Shown here in pieces: positions 1-11,174 of a stretch of DNA of 60,000 bases. The notes below the pieces were generated by a model. The model was not told the DNA's origin and searched no databases. It saw only the letters and a program-made list of their open reading frames with translations. Both the position numbers and the translations under genes were made by a program. Location: positions 26,421,936-26,481,935 of the forward strand of contig CAIIXF020000006.1 of the NCBI GenBank assembly GCA_903813345.2, in the 5' to 3' direction. The first letter of the stretch is position 1. Every line of letters begins with the position of its first letter. The stretch is from Owenia fusiformis. Lineage: Eukaryota; Annelida; Polychaeta; Sabellida; Oweniidae.

Positions 1-47
1 GTATTCCAAGGAATTGTCCTTAAAGAAGGCAGAATTGAATTAATAAT

Positions 48-548
48 TATGTCACCACCAAAGTGGTGACATATTGTTATAGTCTCCAACTTTTCCTGGC
101 TGGTGTTTGGCAGTTGGTGTTCAGTGTCTAACAGCATTTTGCAGTCAGTGTCCACTCAGAATCCACTCTTGTCTCTTATAGGGATTGTATTCAGATGTCA
201 AGAACTGTGGATGTTGATTTCTTAGGGGAATGGGTAAATGGGGATTTCCATTAGTAAAGATTCTTTGAGAAGCAAAGTAATCGGGGTTTGGCGTTAAACC
301 ATAATGAAAAATCCTATGGTAGCTGGTAAAACTCAGTCACCATCCCTCAGACCAATCAGATTTGGATTAGGGAAAGTCAGGGAATTTAGATTTGAAAATG
401 TCGTGGCAACCCTAATTTCAAGTTCAACAAGACTGCAAAATATCACCACCTACCATTTGTAGCATTTGTTACAGATGCCAAACACCGAACACCATCCACA
501 AAAGGAGACAATATAAAACAAAATGTCACCACTTTTGGCGGTGACATA
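48..548. mobile_element. Inverted-repeat element, 'gtcaccac' family, full copy
   Basis: Both ends carry a short palindrome of the form TATGTCACC...GGTGACATA, followed inward by about 100 bp that match each other in opposite orientation (motifs TATTGT, GTCTCC, GGTGTT, ATTTTGCA). This gives a roughly 500 bp element with long terminal inverted repeats and no coding capacity. Single arms of the same family recur in introns at about 21197-21310, 22129-22255, 54028-54195 and 54345-54475. No transposase is seen, so the class is unknown. The reading as a non-autonomous DNA element is inferred from its structure. Confidence 0.6.
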
Positions 549-2777
549 AAAATGAACAAGAGATGTATCTACAAGAAATCAAGTTACTTTATTCATGTAC
601 AATTGAAAGTTACACTTCCATTCAGCTGTTCACATCAATTTTAAAAATGCAAAAATAAGTGACTATTATGTATTCACACACATATACACAAGCAGACTTG
701 AAGCTTTACTCAAGACTAATATACATTTTGTACAGTGAAAGCCATCTTGGATTTAATTCCAAGATAACATTCTACATCACACTAATAACCTGTTAATGTG
801 AACACTCTTAAAAAAGTGAACATCTCTTTAAATAAACATCTCTCAAAAGCAAACACTAGTTTGAGACCATAAATAGAGTTAGGGTTAGTACATCACGTCT
901 TTCAAATACAATCACTTAAAAAAACAGAAAGGCAAAAACATCTCAGATGTGGATATAATATAAAACACAACGGTATTCACAATGTTTTTTAAAGATAGAA
1001 AAAACATGTCCCTGTCTTGTGTCCTGTGCAGGGTCATACAAACCATGATTTAATAAGACAAAATTTCCTCAAAATTTAATCCAGCCCCTTTAAGTGTAAA
1101 ATGTTGATTGTCTTACACTCCCCGTACAAGGTCAATGTTATACAACAAAATCATCATTTAAATAAAATAATTTCATTCTTTAACTCTTGACTTTAAGCAC
1201 CATTTCTCATGATATATTGTTTCAGACAATACGTACAATACAATACAATACAATGCACATCTGTCTCTGTAGAATATGTAATTTAAAACCTGAATAATAT
1301 TACAAAGGGATTGTTTCACAATCACTAAACATTATTACAATGCTATACAGCTTTGTGTTTTAGTTAAAGATAAAGCAGTAACTAAAACCTGTTTTGCATT
1401 AAAAAATTTATGCTCCACCTTCCAACAATGATACACCCCCCTCAAAAGTTGGCAACATTGACTCTTCATTAAAAAGCATGTTAAAGTTTGTTTATGTTTG
1501 AATTCTCGAGTTTTCTTAATAATTCATGATGTAACACAGAAACATAATTTTTAAGAACTGAACATGAATAGACTTCAATTTGTCATGCTTGTGGTTCAAT
1601 TTAAGTTGAAAGGAGTTTGTTTTGCCAAACCTTTTGATATGAGTGTACATGTACATTTACATCTCTTTATGCAACATCAACCAATAATGATGTATAACAT
1701 TTACTTGCAGGTAAATGTAAACACCTCTAAAATGTAAACACCCAGAAATGTGAACACTCCAGGTCCATTTTTGGATATTCCACTCAACTCAAAAATCTTA
1801 CATTAAAAATGATCAACTCTGCAATTCTCAGCTTAATACGAACCCTTAGCTTCAACTAGCTGTGTTCATTAATTCTTCAGGTTTATTACACATTTCATAA
1901 GATAGCATTCTAATAAAAATGAAACTTAATTCCATTCTATTGTCATCATGCCTACAGCATTACCACATTCACTGGGTTGACTAAAAGCTTATTTCACATA
2001 ATATATTACAGTACAATGTATCATGATTCTATATGAAAAGCACATACACAAGGCACATACAATTAACAAATACATCCACATCTCAATAAGGAAACACCAC
2101 AGAGATAAGCAGTATGTATACAACTCACAGTCTGAGGAAATGCCTAGATTTGAGGCAATCTGACCATTCTTTAAGATGAACCAACAGGTGAACTCGTCGA
2201 CTTTTTTTCAGGATTTTATGCTTGATACAGTAGTTGAATTCAACTTGCAGTAAAAACAAATAAAATATCTATTGTAGTTTCATTATCAATTTTACATACT
2301 GTTGGTTGGTTGGTTGGTTTATGTGAGGTCATGTAATGCAGTAACTGTTACAGTTAATTAACAAAATTAATTATATCCCATAATCTCCCAAAGGAGAGCA
2401 CTTCATTTGCCTAGTATCTCCCTCATCTCCTTTATAGCCCCTTACTCCCCTTCATTTTAATTAAGCTGTCTGAAATATAGTAGATTTTCAAATTATTTTT
2501 GTCTGGAGCCAGCTGTGCTATAATCAGGTATCAAGAGAAAGCCACAAGTACAAGGTATATCCTGTGATACCATAGTCTGATAGTAAGATAGCTGCCATAA
2601 CAAGTTACTTTTTTTTTAATTTGTGTTATTTAAAAATAAGAGTAATACCTGTAATTACCACTGAGACTGATTAATTAAAAGTATACAATTTTTTTAACAT
2701 GGGAATCAACATGAGAATAAAAAAGTTGGAAACAAAAATATGTTCAGATTAGATAGGTGTTAGGGTAAGAGACATAC
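549..2777. other. Gene-less AT-rich stretch
   Basis: No convincing coding exon, RNA gene or long repeat was seen on either strand. Minor items are a short (TTGG)n microsatellite near 2300-2320, an (ACAAT)n run near 1230-1255, and scattered copies of the short motif TGTGAACACTC near 797 and 1750. It could be distal 3'UTR or intergenic DNA. Confidence 0.5.
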
Positions 2778-3360
2778 AGGTATTCCAATGACATGTTTAA
2801 AACATTTAAGAATACCATTCCTTTAAATGAAAAGACACAGAAATGCATACTACAGCCTGAACTGGGGTTTAAATATTTTAGAATATCATTCCTTTTATAA
2901 AAGACACAGAAATGCATGCTACAGCCTGGACTGGAGTTTAAATATTTTAGAATATTATTCCTTTTATAAAAGACACAGAAATGCATGCTACAACCTGGAC
3001 TGGAGTTTAAATATTTAAGAATATCATTCCTTTAAATGAACAGACACTGAAACACATGCTACAGCCTGGACTGGAGTTTAAATATTTTAGAATATCATTC
3101 CTTTTATAAAAGACACAGAAATGCATGCTGCAGCCTGGACTGGGGTTTAAATATTTTAGAATATCATTCCTTTAAATGAACAGACACTGAAACACATGCT
3201 ACAGCCTGGACTGGAGTTTAAATATTTTAGAATATCATTCCTTTTATAAAAGACACAGAAATGCATGCTGCAGCCTGGACTGGGGTTTAAATATTGAAGA
3301 ATATCATTCCTTTAAGAACAGACACTGAAACACATGCTACAACCTGGACTGGGGTTTAAT
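2778..3360. repeat. Tandem array, eight units of 69-70 bp
   Basis: Units recur every 69-70 bp; the marker AAAGACACAG or its variant ACAGACACTG begins near 2830, 2899, 2968, 3038, 3107, 3178, 3248 and 3317. Two variants exist: type A (GACACAGAAATGCATG) and type B (GACACTGAAACACATG). The order is A-A-A-B-A-B-A-B, so the later part has grown as a 139 bp dimer. Because 69 is divisible by three, short open frames run through it on both strands. These frames are by-products of the period and not genes. Confidence 0.9.
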
Positions 3361-3531
3361 GCCAATGCATGTACCTCATCTTTAACAGCTGGTAATGATT
3401 TTATAAACTAACACATGGTATGAAGCATTTTACTTGGAGAGTATTACTATTTTGTTTAAATTGTACTTTCTATATATTTGTGCCCAGAATTTTTATTCTC
3501 TTTATATTGTCTGGACCCTTCTCTCTAAGTA

Positions 3532-3910
3532 TACCCTTTGCATTCGTTTGACTTCACTTCTTAAAAGAGAGCTTCGTCTTCACTCTTTCAAACTAAAATA
3601 AACCTGTGAACTCACCGCGCCAATCAGTGTTCGTCGGCCAAATTTGACCGACGTTCTATATATGGTCATTCCTTCTGACGTCATTGTTGAGCCCGGAATT
3701 GACCAATGACATGCGCATATTTAATTAGAACGCATTTGGCGTATGTTTTTTCAAGCTGGCTGATTGGTGGAAGAAAGGTCAGCGCGTAGGTCAAAAGTGA
3801 TTTAATTACCCAAACTATCACCAGTACCCGTCGTGGGGGCGGGACTACTGAACTGTAATATGGTCTCTACTAGGCAGAGTGTAGTTTAACTAGACTCTGC
3901 ACGCAGGGTA
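3532..3910 (+). mobile_element. Mutator-like MITE, 379 bp, 9-bp target duplication
   Basis: The element starts TACCCTTTGCATTC and ends with CGCAGGGTA, giving short terminal inverted repeats. It is flanked by a perfect 9-bp direct repeat CTCTAAGTA at 3523-3531 and 3911-3919. It shares its ends and the inner motif CTTCTTAAAAGAGAGCT with the copies at 5386-5690, 30615-30688 and 33408-33500. It has no coding capacity. A 9-bp duplication is typical of the Mutator superfamily; the assignment is an inference because no transposase is present. Confidence 0.8.
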
Positions 3911-3964
3911 CTCTAAGTACACTACATTTGACCAGCTATAATTGCTCCAACTGTGGATGAATTG

Positions 3965-4045
3965 GACCCTGCATGCAGAGTCTAGTTATTAACTATAAGA
4001 TGAAGCTCTCTTTTAAAATGCCAAGTTGAATGATTACAAAGGGAT
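3965..4045 (-). mobile_element. Short Mutator-like MITE, reverse orientation
   Basis: An 81-bp reverse-oriented relative of the neighbouring element, beginning ACCCTGCATGCAGAGTCTAG and ending with CAAAGGGAT. The flanks GATGAATTG (3956-3964) and GGTGAATTG (4046-4054) match at eight of nine positions, consistent with an older 9-bp target duplication. It lies 54 bp from the end of the 379-bp copy. Confidence 0.65.
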
Positions 4046-4054
4046 GGTGAATTG

Positions 4055-4880
4055 ACTCAAGGGTGCTTCCAGGATAGGGAATTGCCAAATCTTTAATTCT
4101 GTCAAAATCCCAATTCCTTTTCACAAATGGGGATGTCTCACACAAATCTTTGAATGGTGCGTAATTACTTAGCCTCTTGTGAAGGTGAGGCATATAGCGG
4201 AGGGGGCAATAGGTGAGACATATAGTGGTGGGGGAGGCATGAGGTGAGGTATATAAAGGTGGGTGAGGCACAGGGGTTGTAGCAAGACTACATTTATTCA
4301 CTATTTTAGTAAAAACTCACTATATAACAAACAACCCACTAACAGGTGTACTAGTAGTAACAGATGCCAATGATGAGAAGATCAAGAGATTAACTGAACA
4401 TCCCGGAGATTTTATATCTTGTTTCAATTGGAATTGTGTGTAGATTTTTGATCAAGCTGTATGGAACATTGGCCCCAATTTTGAGATTTTTGGTTCCAAT
4501 TTGTCTGATAATTTGGGCCAAATTTCTTATCCAGTAAATAGACTCAAAATCAAAAAATAATGCCCAGAAATGCCATCTGTTACCTAAAATATCCAATTTA
4601 TGTGGGGAGATGCAGATTTTTGGTCCTAAGATTTGCCCATCTAGATCCGCCAGTGATATAATAGTCAGAGGGGTGGTGTGACTAGCTAATAGGGAGTCAG
4701 GGTATTTGCGGATACACTGTTCTTGATTCTATACAATAATAATCACTTGGATGTCTTGTTAATTTTTAATAAGGTAAGATAGATGCCGAAAGGTCATCAA
4801 ACTATACACTGTTATAACATACAGACAGTAGAAGCTCTATGTAACAGTAAATATGCACATAACTTTCCTGGTTAACACCC
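4055..4880. other. Gene-less stretch with repeat fragments
   Basis: No coding exon is visible. It holds a T/G-rich section (4170-4280), an AT-rich part, and a fragment near 4643-4655 (ATCCGCCAGTG) that matches the end of the GGCGGATCCAG element family found complete at 40688-40935. Confidence 0.45.
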
Positions 4881-5176
4881 CTAATGTCTCAGTCACATTT
4901 GATCAATGGCAAATGTACGGTTGCCGGAGCTTCCCAAAATAGAGAGAAATAAGCATAAAAATAAAACATAAAGTTCTCAAAAATGTATGAATTATGAAAT
5001 TAAGGTAGAAATGTCTCAGGAATCTGAATATGCAAACCAAATTTTGATCTGACTTCCGGTACCAGTTTGGAAAAAATCAAAATCAATCAGATGTCAAATT
5101 AATAGTAAATTGTAGATTTTCTATATGGATTTTATGAAGCTATGGCCACTGGGCAGCAAATGTGACTGAGGCCTAA
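4881..5176. mobile_element. MITE with CTCAGTCACATTTG termini
   Basis: About 296 bp bounded by CTCAGTCACATTTG at the left and its reverse complement CAAATGTGACTGAG at the right. The interior includes TAGATTTTCTATAT and GAAGCTA near the right end. The same right half occurs at 7034-7197. No coding capacity and no transposase. Confidence 0.65.
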
Positions 5177-5330
5177 ACATGTCAATTTCAGACACTCCAC
5201 AGTTCGCTCTTTAATCAAGCAGGCGTGAAATTATACCATGTTACTGGTATAAATCTAAAATCATCTCAATATGAACTAAACAGAGTTCACAGGTTTACCA
5301 TCTTGATCCATCAAGGTATTACATACTGAA

Positions 5331-6002
5331 GGGGGCTCCCCAAGGTGATAAGGCGACCTGGCCTCTAAAAATGTGACTAAATGGGTACCCTTTGCATTCG
5401 TTCGACTTCACTTCTTAAAAGAGAGCTCTGTCTTCACTCTTTCAAACTAAAATAAACGTGTGAACTCACCGCACCAATCAGTGCTCATCGGCCAAATTTG
5501 ACCGACGTTCTATATATGGTCATTCCTTCTGACGTCATCGTTAAGTCCGGAATTGACCAATGACAATTCAGAATTTATTTTAGCCAAAACACAACTGTCA
5601 CCGGCACCCGTCGTTGGGGCGGGACTACTAAACTGTAATATGGTTTCTACTAGGCAGAGTCTAGTTTAACTAGACTCTGCACGCAGGGTACTAAATGGGA
5701 CTTTGGGGTACTTAAAAACGAACAAATGTGACAAATCAATCCTTGCAAGTGACAATTTTGCACATTTATCGGGACTGACAAGTGTTTTGAGGGTGACAAA
5801 AACAGATAATTCGTTCTGAATGTAAACCGATGCTAGTTAAGATGACTTATTCTAACCAACAATCAAACAATGGAACATAACAGACTATTTAGTGCATTAA
5901 ATACTTTGACTGACTAAAAAGGAATGAAATGTGACAAAGTGAGAATTTTGAAATCTTAAAAGTGACAAAAGCGACCCCACTACCCCCTCTTGGGGAGCCC
6001 TC
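5331..6002. mobile_element. GGGCTCCCCAAG MITE, split by a younger insertion
   Basis: The left end GGGGGCTCCCCAAG and the right end CTTGGGGAGCCC form an inverted pair. The interior is rich in GTGACAAA motifs. The MITE at 5386-5690 has inserted into it; without that insertion and one copy of its duplication this element would be about 360 bp. Flanking CTGAAG on both sides may be its own target duplication. Confidence 0.6.
5386..5690 (+). mobile_element. Mutator-like MITE, 305 bp, nested
   Basis: A second long copy of the TACCCT...AGGGTA family, flanked by a perfect 9-bp duplication CTAAATGGG at 5377-5385 and 5691-5699. It is close in sequence to 3532-3910 but lacks about 70 bp in the middle. 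It sits inside the 5331-6002 element, which dates it as the younger insertion. Confidence 0.82.
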
Positions 6003-6473
6003 TGAAGGAATACACTGGTTTAACAGTATGCAGCTTTACTGTATATAACCGTTCTTCTAAAGTGTTTACATATTCTTGAACCAGGCAATCAGTACTGTAT
6101 TAATTATATATTAATTATATATTATGTTGACATGTTATCTACTCAGTTGAGGAATGAATGGAATTTAGTTTAGGTCAAAATAGAGGATTAAACTTTTATA
6201 AGTTGTCACAATTTTAAAATTTTTTATTTTCACACATTTTTATGTTGCCCATTTCTTTAAAATTGCACTTTATTACATGATTATGCTTTGATTTTTGAGC
6301 TTATTTAGCAATAATTGAATTAATTATTTTGTCATCCGGAATTTTTTAAGTCATCCAGAACTTCAAGCACTGTAAGGGAAACATATTTGGTATACGTTTT
6401 GAAGATTGCTTACAATATATTACACTCAATTCTTTCCTGGCATTTTATCATAATGGTTATGCATTTTCTAGTA
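6003..6473. other. Gene-less AT-rich stretch
   Basis: No exon, RNA gene or clear repeat is recognisable. It contains AT-rich direct repeats (ATTAATTATAT twice near 6099-6121). Confidence 0.4.
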
Positions 6474-7238
6474 CAGTAAAACCTGTCTAAGTGGAATGCA
6501 CCAAGTGCCTCAGAACAGTGTTCCACTTAAAGGCCCAGAGATTTGGACCCGGGTGAAGCTATTAATCAAGCTGTCACACTTCAGCCAATCAGTGCTAATG
6601 TGGTCAGTTTAAATGTCCAGCATAAACAGAAACACATGGTCTGCTACAAGTGAGATACAGCCTTATGCTATGTTTGTTTACTTCTAGACGGATAAGAGAT
6701 GCCCATTGGCTGAAATTTAAACTGTCAGTTATGCTAATGAGCATATTTACAAAAAGAAATTGTCTTATTTCACAAAAACTAAACAACATTTTCAGAATTT
6801 GATTTGAAATTTATAGTCATTATAGATTCATGAACCACTGTAACAAAAAAGAGCTTGTAACTCATCATAACAATCTTGTTATAGCAGAAAGTTTGAAAAT
6901 TTTCTCATTTTGTTTGAACTGGACCTTTAAACTGCCATATTTGGCTTTTGTGGGCTGTTCCATCTGCCTTTTATACCCGCTCTCAGTCTTTAATGATATT
7001 TGTTCCACTTATATTGAGTTGATGGAAAACAGGACTAATGCCTTAGTCTGTAGCTTCCAAAAATTGAGAGAAATATGCGACATCAAATACTATACTAGTA
7101 TAGGGATAAGTGGTATGATGTAGATTTTCTATATCAATTTTGTGAAGCTAACAGCCACTGTTCAGCTGCCTTTGAGCAAATGTGACTGAGGCTTAAGTTT
7201 TCTACCTTACAAAGTATTCCACTTTACAGGTTTTACTG
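6474..7238. mobile_element. CAGTAAAACCTGT element, 765 bp, TA-flanked
   Basis: The left end CAGTAAAACCTGTCTAAG and the right end TTACAGGTTTTACTG are inverted repeats that extend to the shared GTGGAAT. Both are flanked by TA (6472-6473 and 7239-7240). TA duplication with CAGTA ends is typical of Tc1/mariner/pogo-type non-autonomous elements. No transposase reading frame is present. A fragment of the CTCAGTCACATTTG family lies inside at 7034-7197. A related but degenerate element is at 9383-9561. Confidence 0.75.
7034..7197. mobile_element. CTCAGTCACATTTG MITE fragment, nested
   Basis: The right end CAAATGTGACTGAGGC and the upstream TAGATTTTCTATAT and GTGAAGCTA match the right half of the element at 4881-5176. 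The left end CTAATGCCTTAGTC is a degenerate version of the family terminus. It lies within the TA-flanked element 6474-7238. Confidence 0.55.
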
Positions 7239-7496
7239 TATTATTAACACTAGTGTGAATTTAATTATGACATGATTTCTACAGTTATGAATTCCAGGGT
7301 AAGTTATTATATACAGCTTACCAACATTAACAAGCATGTAAATAACAAGCAGATAAGAGTTTAATTACAGCTGGTCTCTTTTAACTTCAACATAACATGA
7401 ATTTACCTAGAGGAGTTTTTAAAAAGTGGACTAGTACTTCTAGTGCAGATCTGAATTTGGGGAGAGGTTCATTGGAGTTTGACGCTTTGTTTCATT

Positions 7497-7611
7497 AGTC
7501 TAGCTACAAGCCCTTGTGAGACTCCCCTCTCCTACTGTAACATTACCTCCCAACAATTGTGAGGTGTGTAGTCAAGTAGAGGGAGGGGGTCATAGGGGCT
7601 TGTCGCGAGAT
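7497..7611. mobile_element. AGTCTAGCTACAAG MITE copy 1
   Basis: About 115 bp starting AGTCTAGCTACAAGCCC and ending with GGGGCTTGTCGCGAGA, a degenerate inverted pair. A hairpin (CCCAACAATTGTGAGG) is in the middle. Related copies are at 9859-10112, 10299-10407 and 12718-12800. Confidence 0.6.
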
Positions 7612-9382
7612 TACTGTTTAATATTCAAATTTTCTTAATATGGACCCAAAATATGTCCCTGCCAGTTATGGATTTGAGTTCTGCCTAAGTATTCTACACA
7701 AGTTCCAATGTAAAGATTTACAGAATTGGAGTCATTTCCTCAATTAGTTTCAGCTGTTTATAAATGCATCTATGAATGGCACCATGACCTCACAAAAAAT
7801 CATAATGTTCTAACAGGGCTCTTTATTACTAGAATCTAATTCCGACTAGTACCGATACAGGCTTTGTCATCAAACACAGTCTATACTCAGGGATAGTGTC
7901 AAAACATCAACTGTTATAATATTGTTATGGTACAACTCCCATCCCTAGAAAATACTACCTTTTGCCAGGGGAGGTCGGTTCACATTAAACAACTTTGGCC
8001 CAAAATCACTTGAAAAGTGCTCAGAATGGTGAAAGACTTCATGACCTTGAAAGAATTTAGAATTTTTGGCCAGGGGGAGAAGGGGGGGGGGTGTTGAAAC
8101 CCTTGAACCCCCCCCCTATGGACCTTTTAGTAACGGTATGGTTCAACCCCCTCCCTATGTTTATTCACTTAACCTTTCCTGGGTCAAAAATCAATATTCT
8201 ATCATAACAAAAATCATAATTTTCCCCCTTTCCTTTCAATAAATTGAATTTTGTTCTTCAACATCTGTTGATATTTTGACACCATCCCTGAAATGTGCAA
8301 GTTGAATGCAACTACATGTACTAAGCCCAGATTTTCATAATTTCTCACCATAAGCACACAGATTTGATTTCATGACCCTAGAATTAAAGGAGCACACCCA
8401 ATACATAAGCCAAGTTAATCCTGGTATGTCATTGTATGACAAAAATTTGAGGTTTGGAGTTAAACTTCGAACAGGAAATCACTCTGGGGCAAAACATCTA
8501 AAATGGCAGTCGGTAACATCTGGGTCAGGTCGACCTCCTTTAAATAATATTGAATGGAAATCTGTAAAGGCCTTATCTGGCAATTAAGTTCTTTTCATTA
8601 AAAATAGTTTGCATCTTGATTACTTACTCTTAAAATTCTTTTTTTTTTGGGGGGGGGTGGAGTAGGAGGAGACTTGAAGAGAGAGGCTCGAGAGTACTTA
8701 TTTTTCCTTTGAGATAACTACTATATAATGCATACAGTATATATTGATGCGTTCTTCTATTGAGAAATATTGATGTATACTTAACATAAACAAGGAATGT
8801 ACACAGATTCATTGATCACAACACACGAAGCATATTTATAAGATGAAACTTCTTATTACACCCTCCATCCTATAGACATAAATTCTTCATAAACTCAATT
8901 AAGGTAGGTCAAATCAAAGACCTATTTGCTCATTACATTACTTTATGAGCCAGATTTCACATTCTACTAGGCTTACCTTAATTTTGAATTAATGTAAGTT
9001 TCAACTATGTACATGTACTACATTGTAGTATAACTCAACCTCAATTACTCATAAAACATGTTAATTTATATGCATTTTTAGGAAAAACTGTGTTTTATTT
9101 CATGAATATACTATTTAAGGTAGTCCATTGACAGTAAAATAAAATTATTAATTTGTGACATGTAAAGATCACAAGTTGGATCAATTGTGGATTTGTTGAG
9201 TAAATTGAATATGCAACCAAATTAGCATGTTTTACAGTATCGCATTACAAAGTTTTGCAATATATACACCAAGAGCACCCAGTTTGACAATAAAGTATGG
9301 CGAAGGTTAAGCAGGCAAGAAAAGCAACACATCAAATGCCACACAAAATTCCATTTGTATACTGTACAGGCATTCAAACATA
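7612..9382. other. Gene-less stretch with repeat fragments
   Basis: About 7970-8095 is a fragment of the repeat family containing GGCCAGGGGG and GGTTCAC (complete copies at 9932-10091 and 47703-47879), with G and C runs near 8080 and 8110. A 71-codon open frame at 8372-8587 (plus) has no recognised domain and no splice context that I can support. A T8-G9 homopolymer pair is near 8641. The remainder is AT-rich and featureless. Confidence 0.45.
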
Positions 9383-9561
9383 CAGTAAAACCAGTCTAAT
9401 CCATGCGCCATTTGGGCCATTCTACATTCTTTTTGTATAGTGTTATGAATGGCAGGTTTTTACAATTTCAAGGCATTTGATTTGTGAATAAATGGGAGAT
9501 TACGAAATTTGGACAAAGAAGTGCTGACCTTGAGAGGTGCTCAAATATACAGGTTTTACTG
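9383..9561. mobile_element. CAGTAAAACC element, degenerate short copy
   Basis: The left end TACAGTAAAACCAGTCTAA and the right end ACAGGTTTTACTGA form an inverted pair about 179 bp apart. The left side keeps TA; the right side has lost it. It is the same family as 6474-7238. Confidence 0.6.
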
Positions 9562-9858
9562 AATCTTGCTCCATGTTTTGCAAAAAATAGAATCAATTCA
9601 TTAGATATGAAAAGTATCTTATTAGAATCAGTTAGTATCATAGTATGATATACTAATAGACCCAATCTTAGTCAGTATCTCCCCTAAGTACCTTAATCAA
9701 GGTTACCTTGTATATTTCCATTTTACTCATCAATTGTTTTTTTTACCAGTACTTCTTCTAAATCTAGAACTAAGGGACAATTTTCTGTTTTGGCACTGGA
9801 ACATGTATAATTAGTGCCCTATCAAAGTTTGGCTAATCTCAGACTTGTTCATTCCTAT

Positions 9859-10112
9859 AGTCTTGCTTCAAGACCCTGAATCCCTCTATCTACTTTACAA
9901 CAATTGTTAAAGTAGATGTGGGGGGGGGGTCAGCAGGCCCGTAGCCAGGATTTGCCAAAGGGGGTTCAGTTTTCAAAAAATTCCAGGGGGGTTCACATTT
10001 GACAATTTTGGCCCAAATATGGCTAAAATCAACTGCATGATTTTGAAAGAATTTTTGGCCAGGGGGGGGGGGGGTTCAGACTACGGGCCTGTTCAGGGTC
10101 TTGAAGCAAGAC
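9859..10112. mobile_element. AGTCTTGCTTCAAG MITE containing another repeat
   Basis: The left AGTCTTGCTTCAAGACCCTG and the right CAGGGTCTTGAAGCAAGACT are a 20-bp perfect inverted pair. The internal hairpin CTACTTTACAACAATTGTTAAAGTAG-like core (9889-9915) resembles the core of the AGTCTAGCTACAAG family. The element at 9932-10091 has inserted beside this core. Confidence 0.75.
9932..10091. mobile_element. CAGGCCCGTAGCCAGG repeat, nested
   Basis: Starts CAGGCCCGTAGCCAGG and ends CTACGGGCCTG, forming an inverted terminal pair. The interior includes GGGGGTTCA, TTTTGGCC and a G12 run. It lies within 9859-10112. The same family is at 47703-47879 and, as fragments, at 7970-8095 and 11580-11745 (reverse). 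Confidence 0.75.
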
Positions 10113-10298
10113 TACTGTTCTTTCATAAAGACTACTTACTATTCAACTGAGTGTCAGAATGGCAGGTCTGATAATTGAACATTAATAATTCACTGCAAAT
10201 ATATGTACATATGGCATCTCACAACATTGCTTTTAACAACAACAATCTAGTCTAACAGATCAATCAGATCCTGACTAGTATTAAGTATGTCATACTTT

Positions 10299-10407
10299 AG
10301 TCTAGCTACAAGTCCTTGTGAGCCCCCCTCACTATACACCTCCTCTGTGTGAGAAGGTGAGTAGTCAAGTAATGGGAGGGGGGGGCACAGGGGCTTGTAG
10401 CTAGACT
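10299..10407. mobile_element. AGTCTAGCTACAAG MITE copy 2
   Basis: The left AGTCTAGCTACAAGTCC and the right GGCTTGTAGCTAGACT form a strong inverted pair 109 bp apart. The centre contains CTCTGTGTGAGAAGG, shared with the copy at 12718-12800. Confidence 0.7.
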
Positions 10408-11174
10408 TGTTAAACTGTACTTGGTTTTTTCTCTGAAAATATGCAATTCAGAAGAGTCCAGCACACGCTTCCTAAAAGATGGCTTATTTGCAATGGATTC
10501 ATGGAGATGAATAGAGTCTACAAGGGGCCGTCTCATTTTGAGCCAATTTCTGAAGCTGTGTATATATGACAAAGACGGATTATTTACAGTCTGAGAATGA
10601 GTGATGCAGGGGTTTCAGTAACAACATCAGGCAAATGAATGAAAAAAATAAAAAAGGTAAACCAATTTTACCACTGAATTATAAAAATCCTTGGTGAAAA
10701 CAACTGGGGAGATAGCCTGTTGCCTGGTATGGTGTTAATGAAACCCCCACATGATATTAGGGCCGGGGTGTAAGAGATGTACACCATCTTGCTTGTATCA
10801 TCTTACTGAACAGGCCTGTCCAAAGGATTTATCAAAGGGGGGTTGGGGACTTTTGAAATGCCCAAAAACTCATCAAAATGATCAATAAAATCCATCTAGG
10901 TCCTAATAAATAGTCACAGTGATCATGTTTTCCCGGAATGGGATCAGAGGAAAACCAAGTTATCACTAAGCAGTAGTAAACTCCATACATGATGTTGTCA
11001 ACTATTCAATCTTGCGAGGAATAATGTAACATAAACAAAAGCATGCCGCGAGACATTCCCCTCGAATAACATCAGTAATTCAAACCGCAATGCTGACATC
11101 ATAATCCGAAAAGGAAATCATGATGATCTCCCCATTGTGTCATGATATTCAAACATCCACACTCAAGTGTCGTG
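10408..11174. other. Gene-less stretch downstream of the HAD gene
   Basis: No exon is seen. About 10694-10765 (AACAACTGGGGAGATAGCC, CCTGTTGCCTG, AATGAAACCCC) matches 13877-13925 and marks a further dispersed repeat. The part next to 11174 may hold the 3'UTR of the minus-strand HAD gene. Confidence 0.45.

Noticed and set aside
2744-3018. Open frames of 63-80 codons with regular repeats on both strands
   Set aside because: They are a by-product of a 69-bp tandem unit that is a multiple of three.
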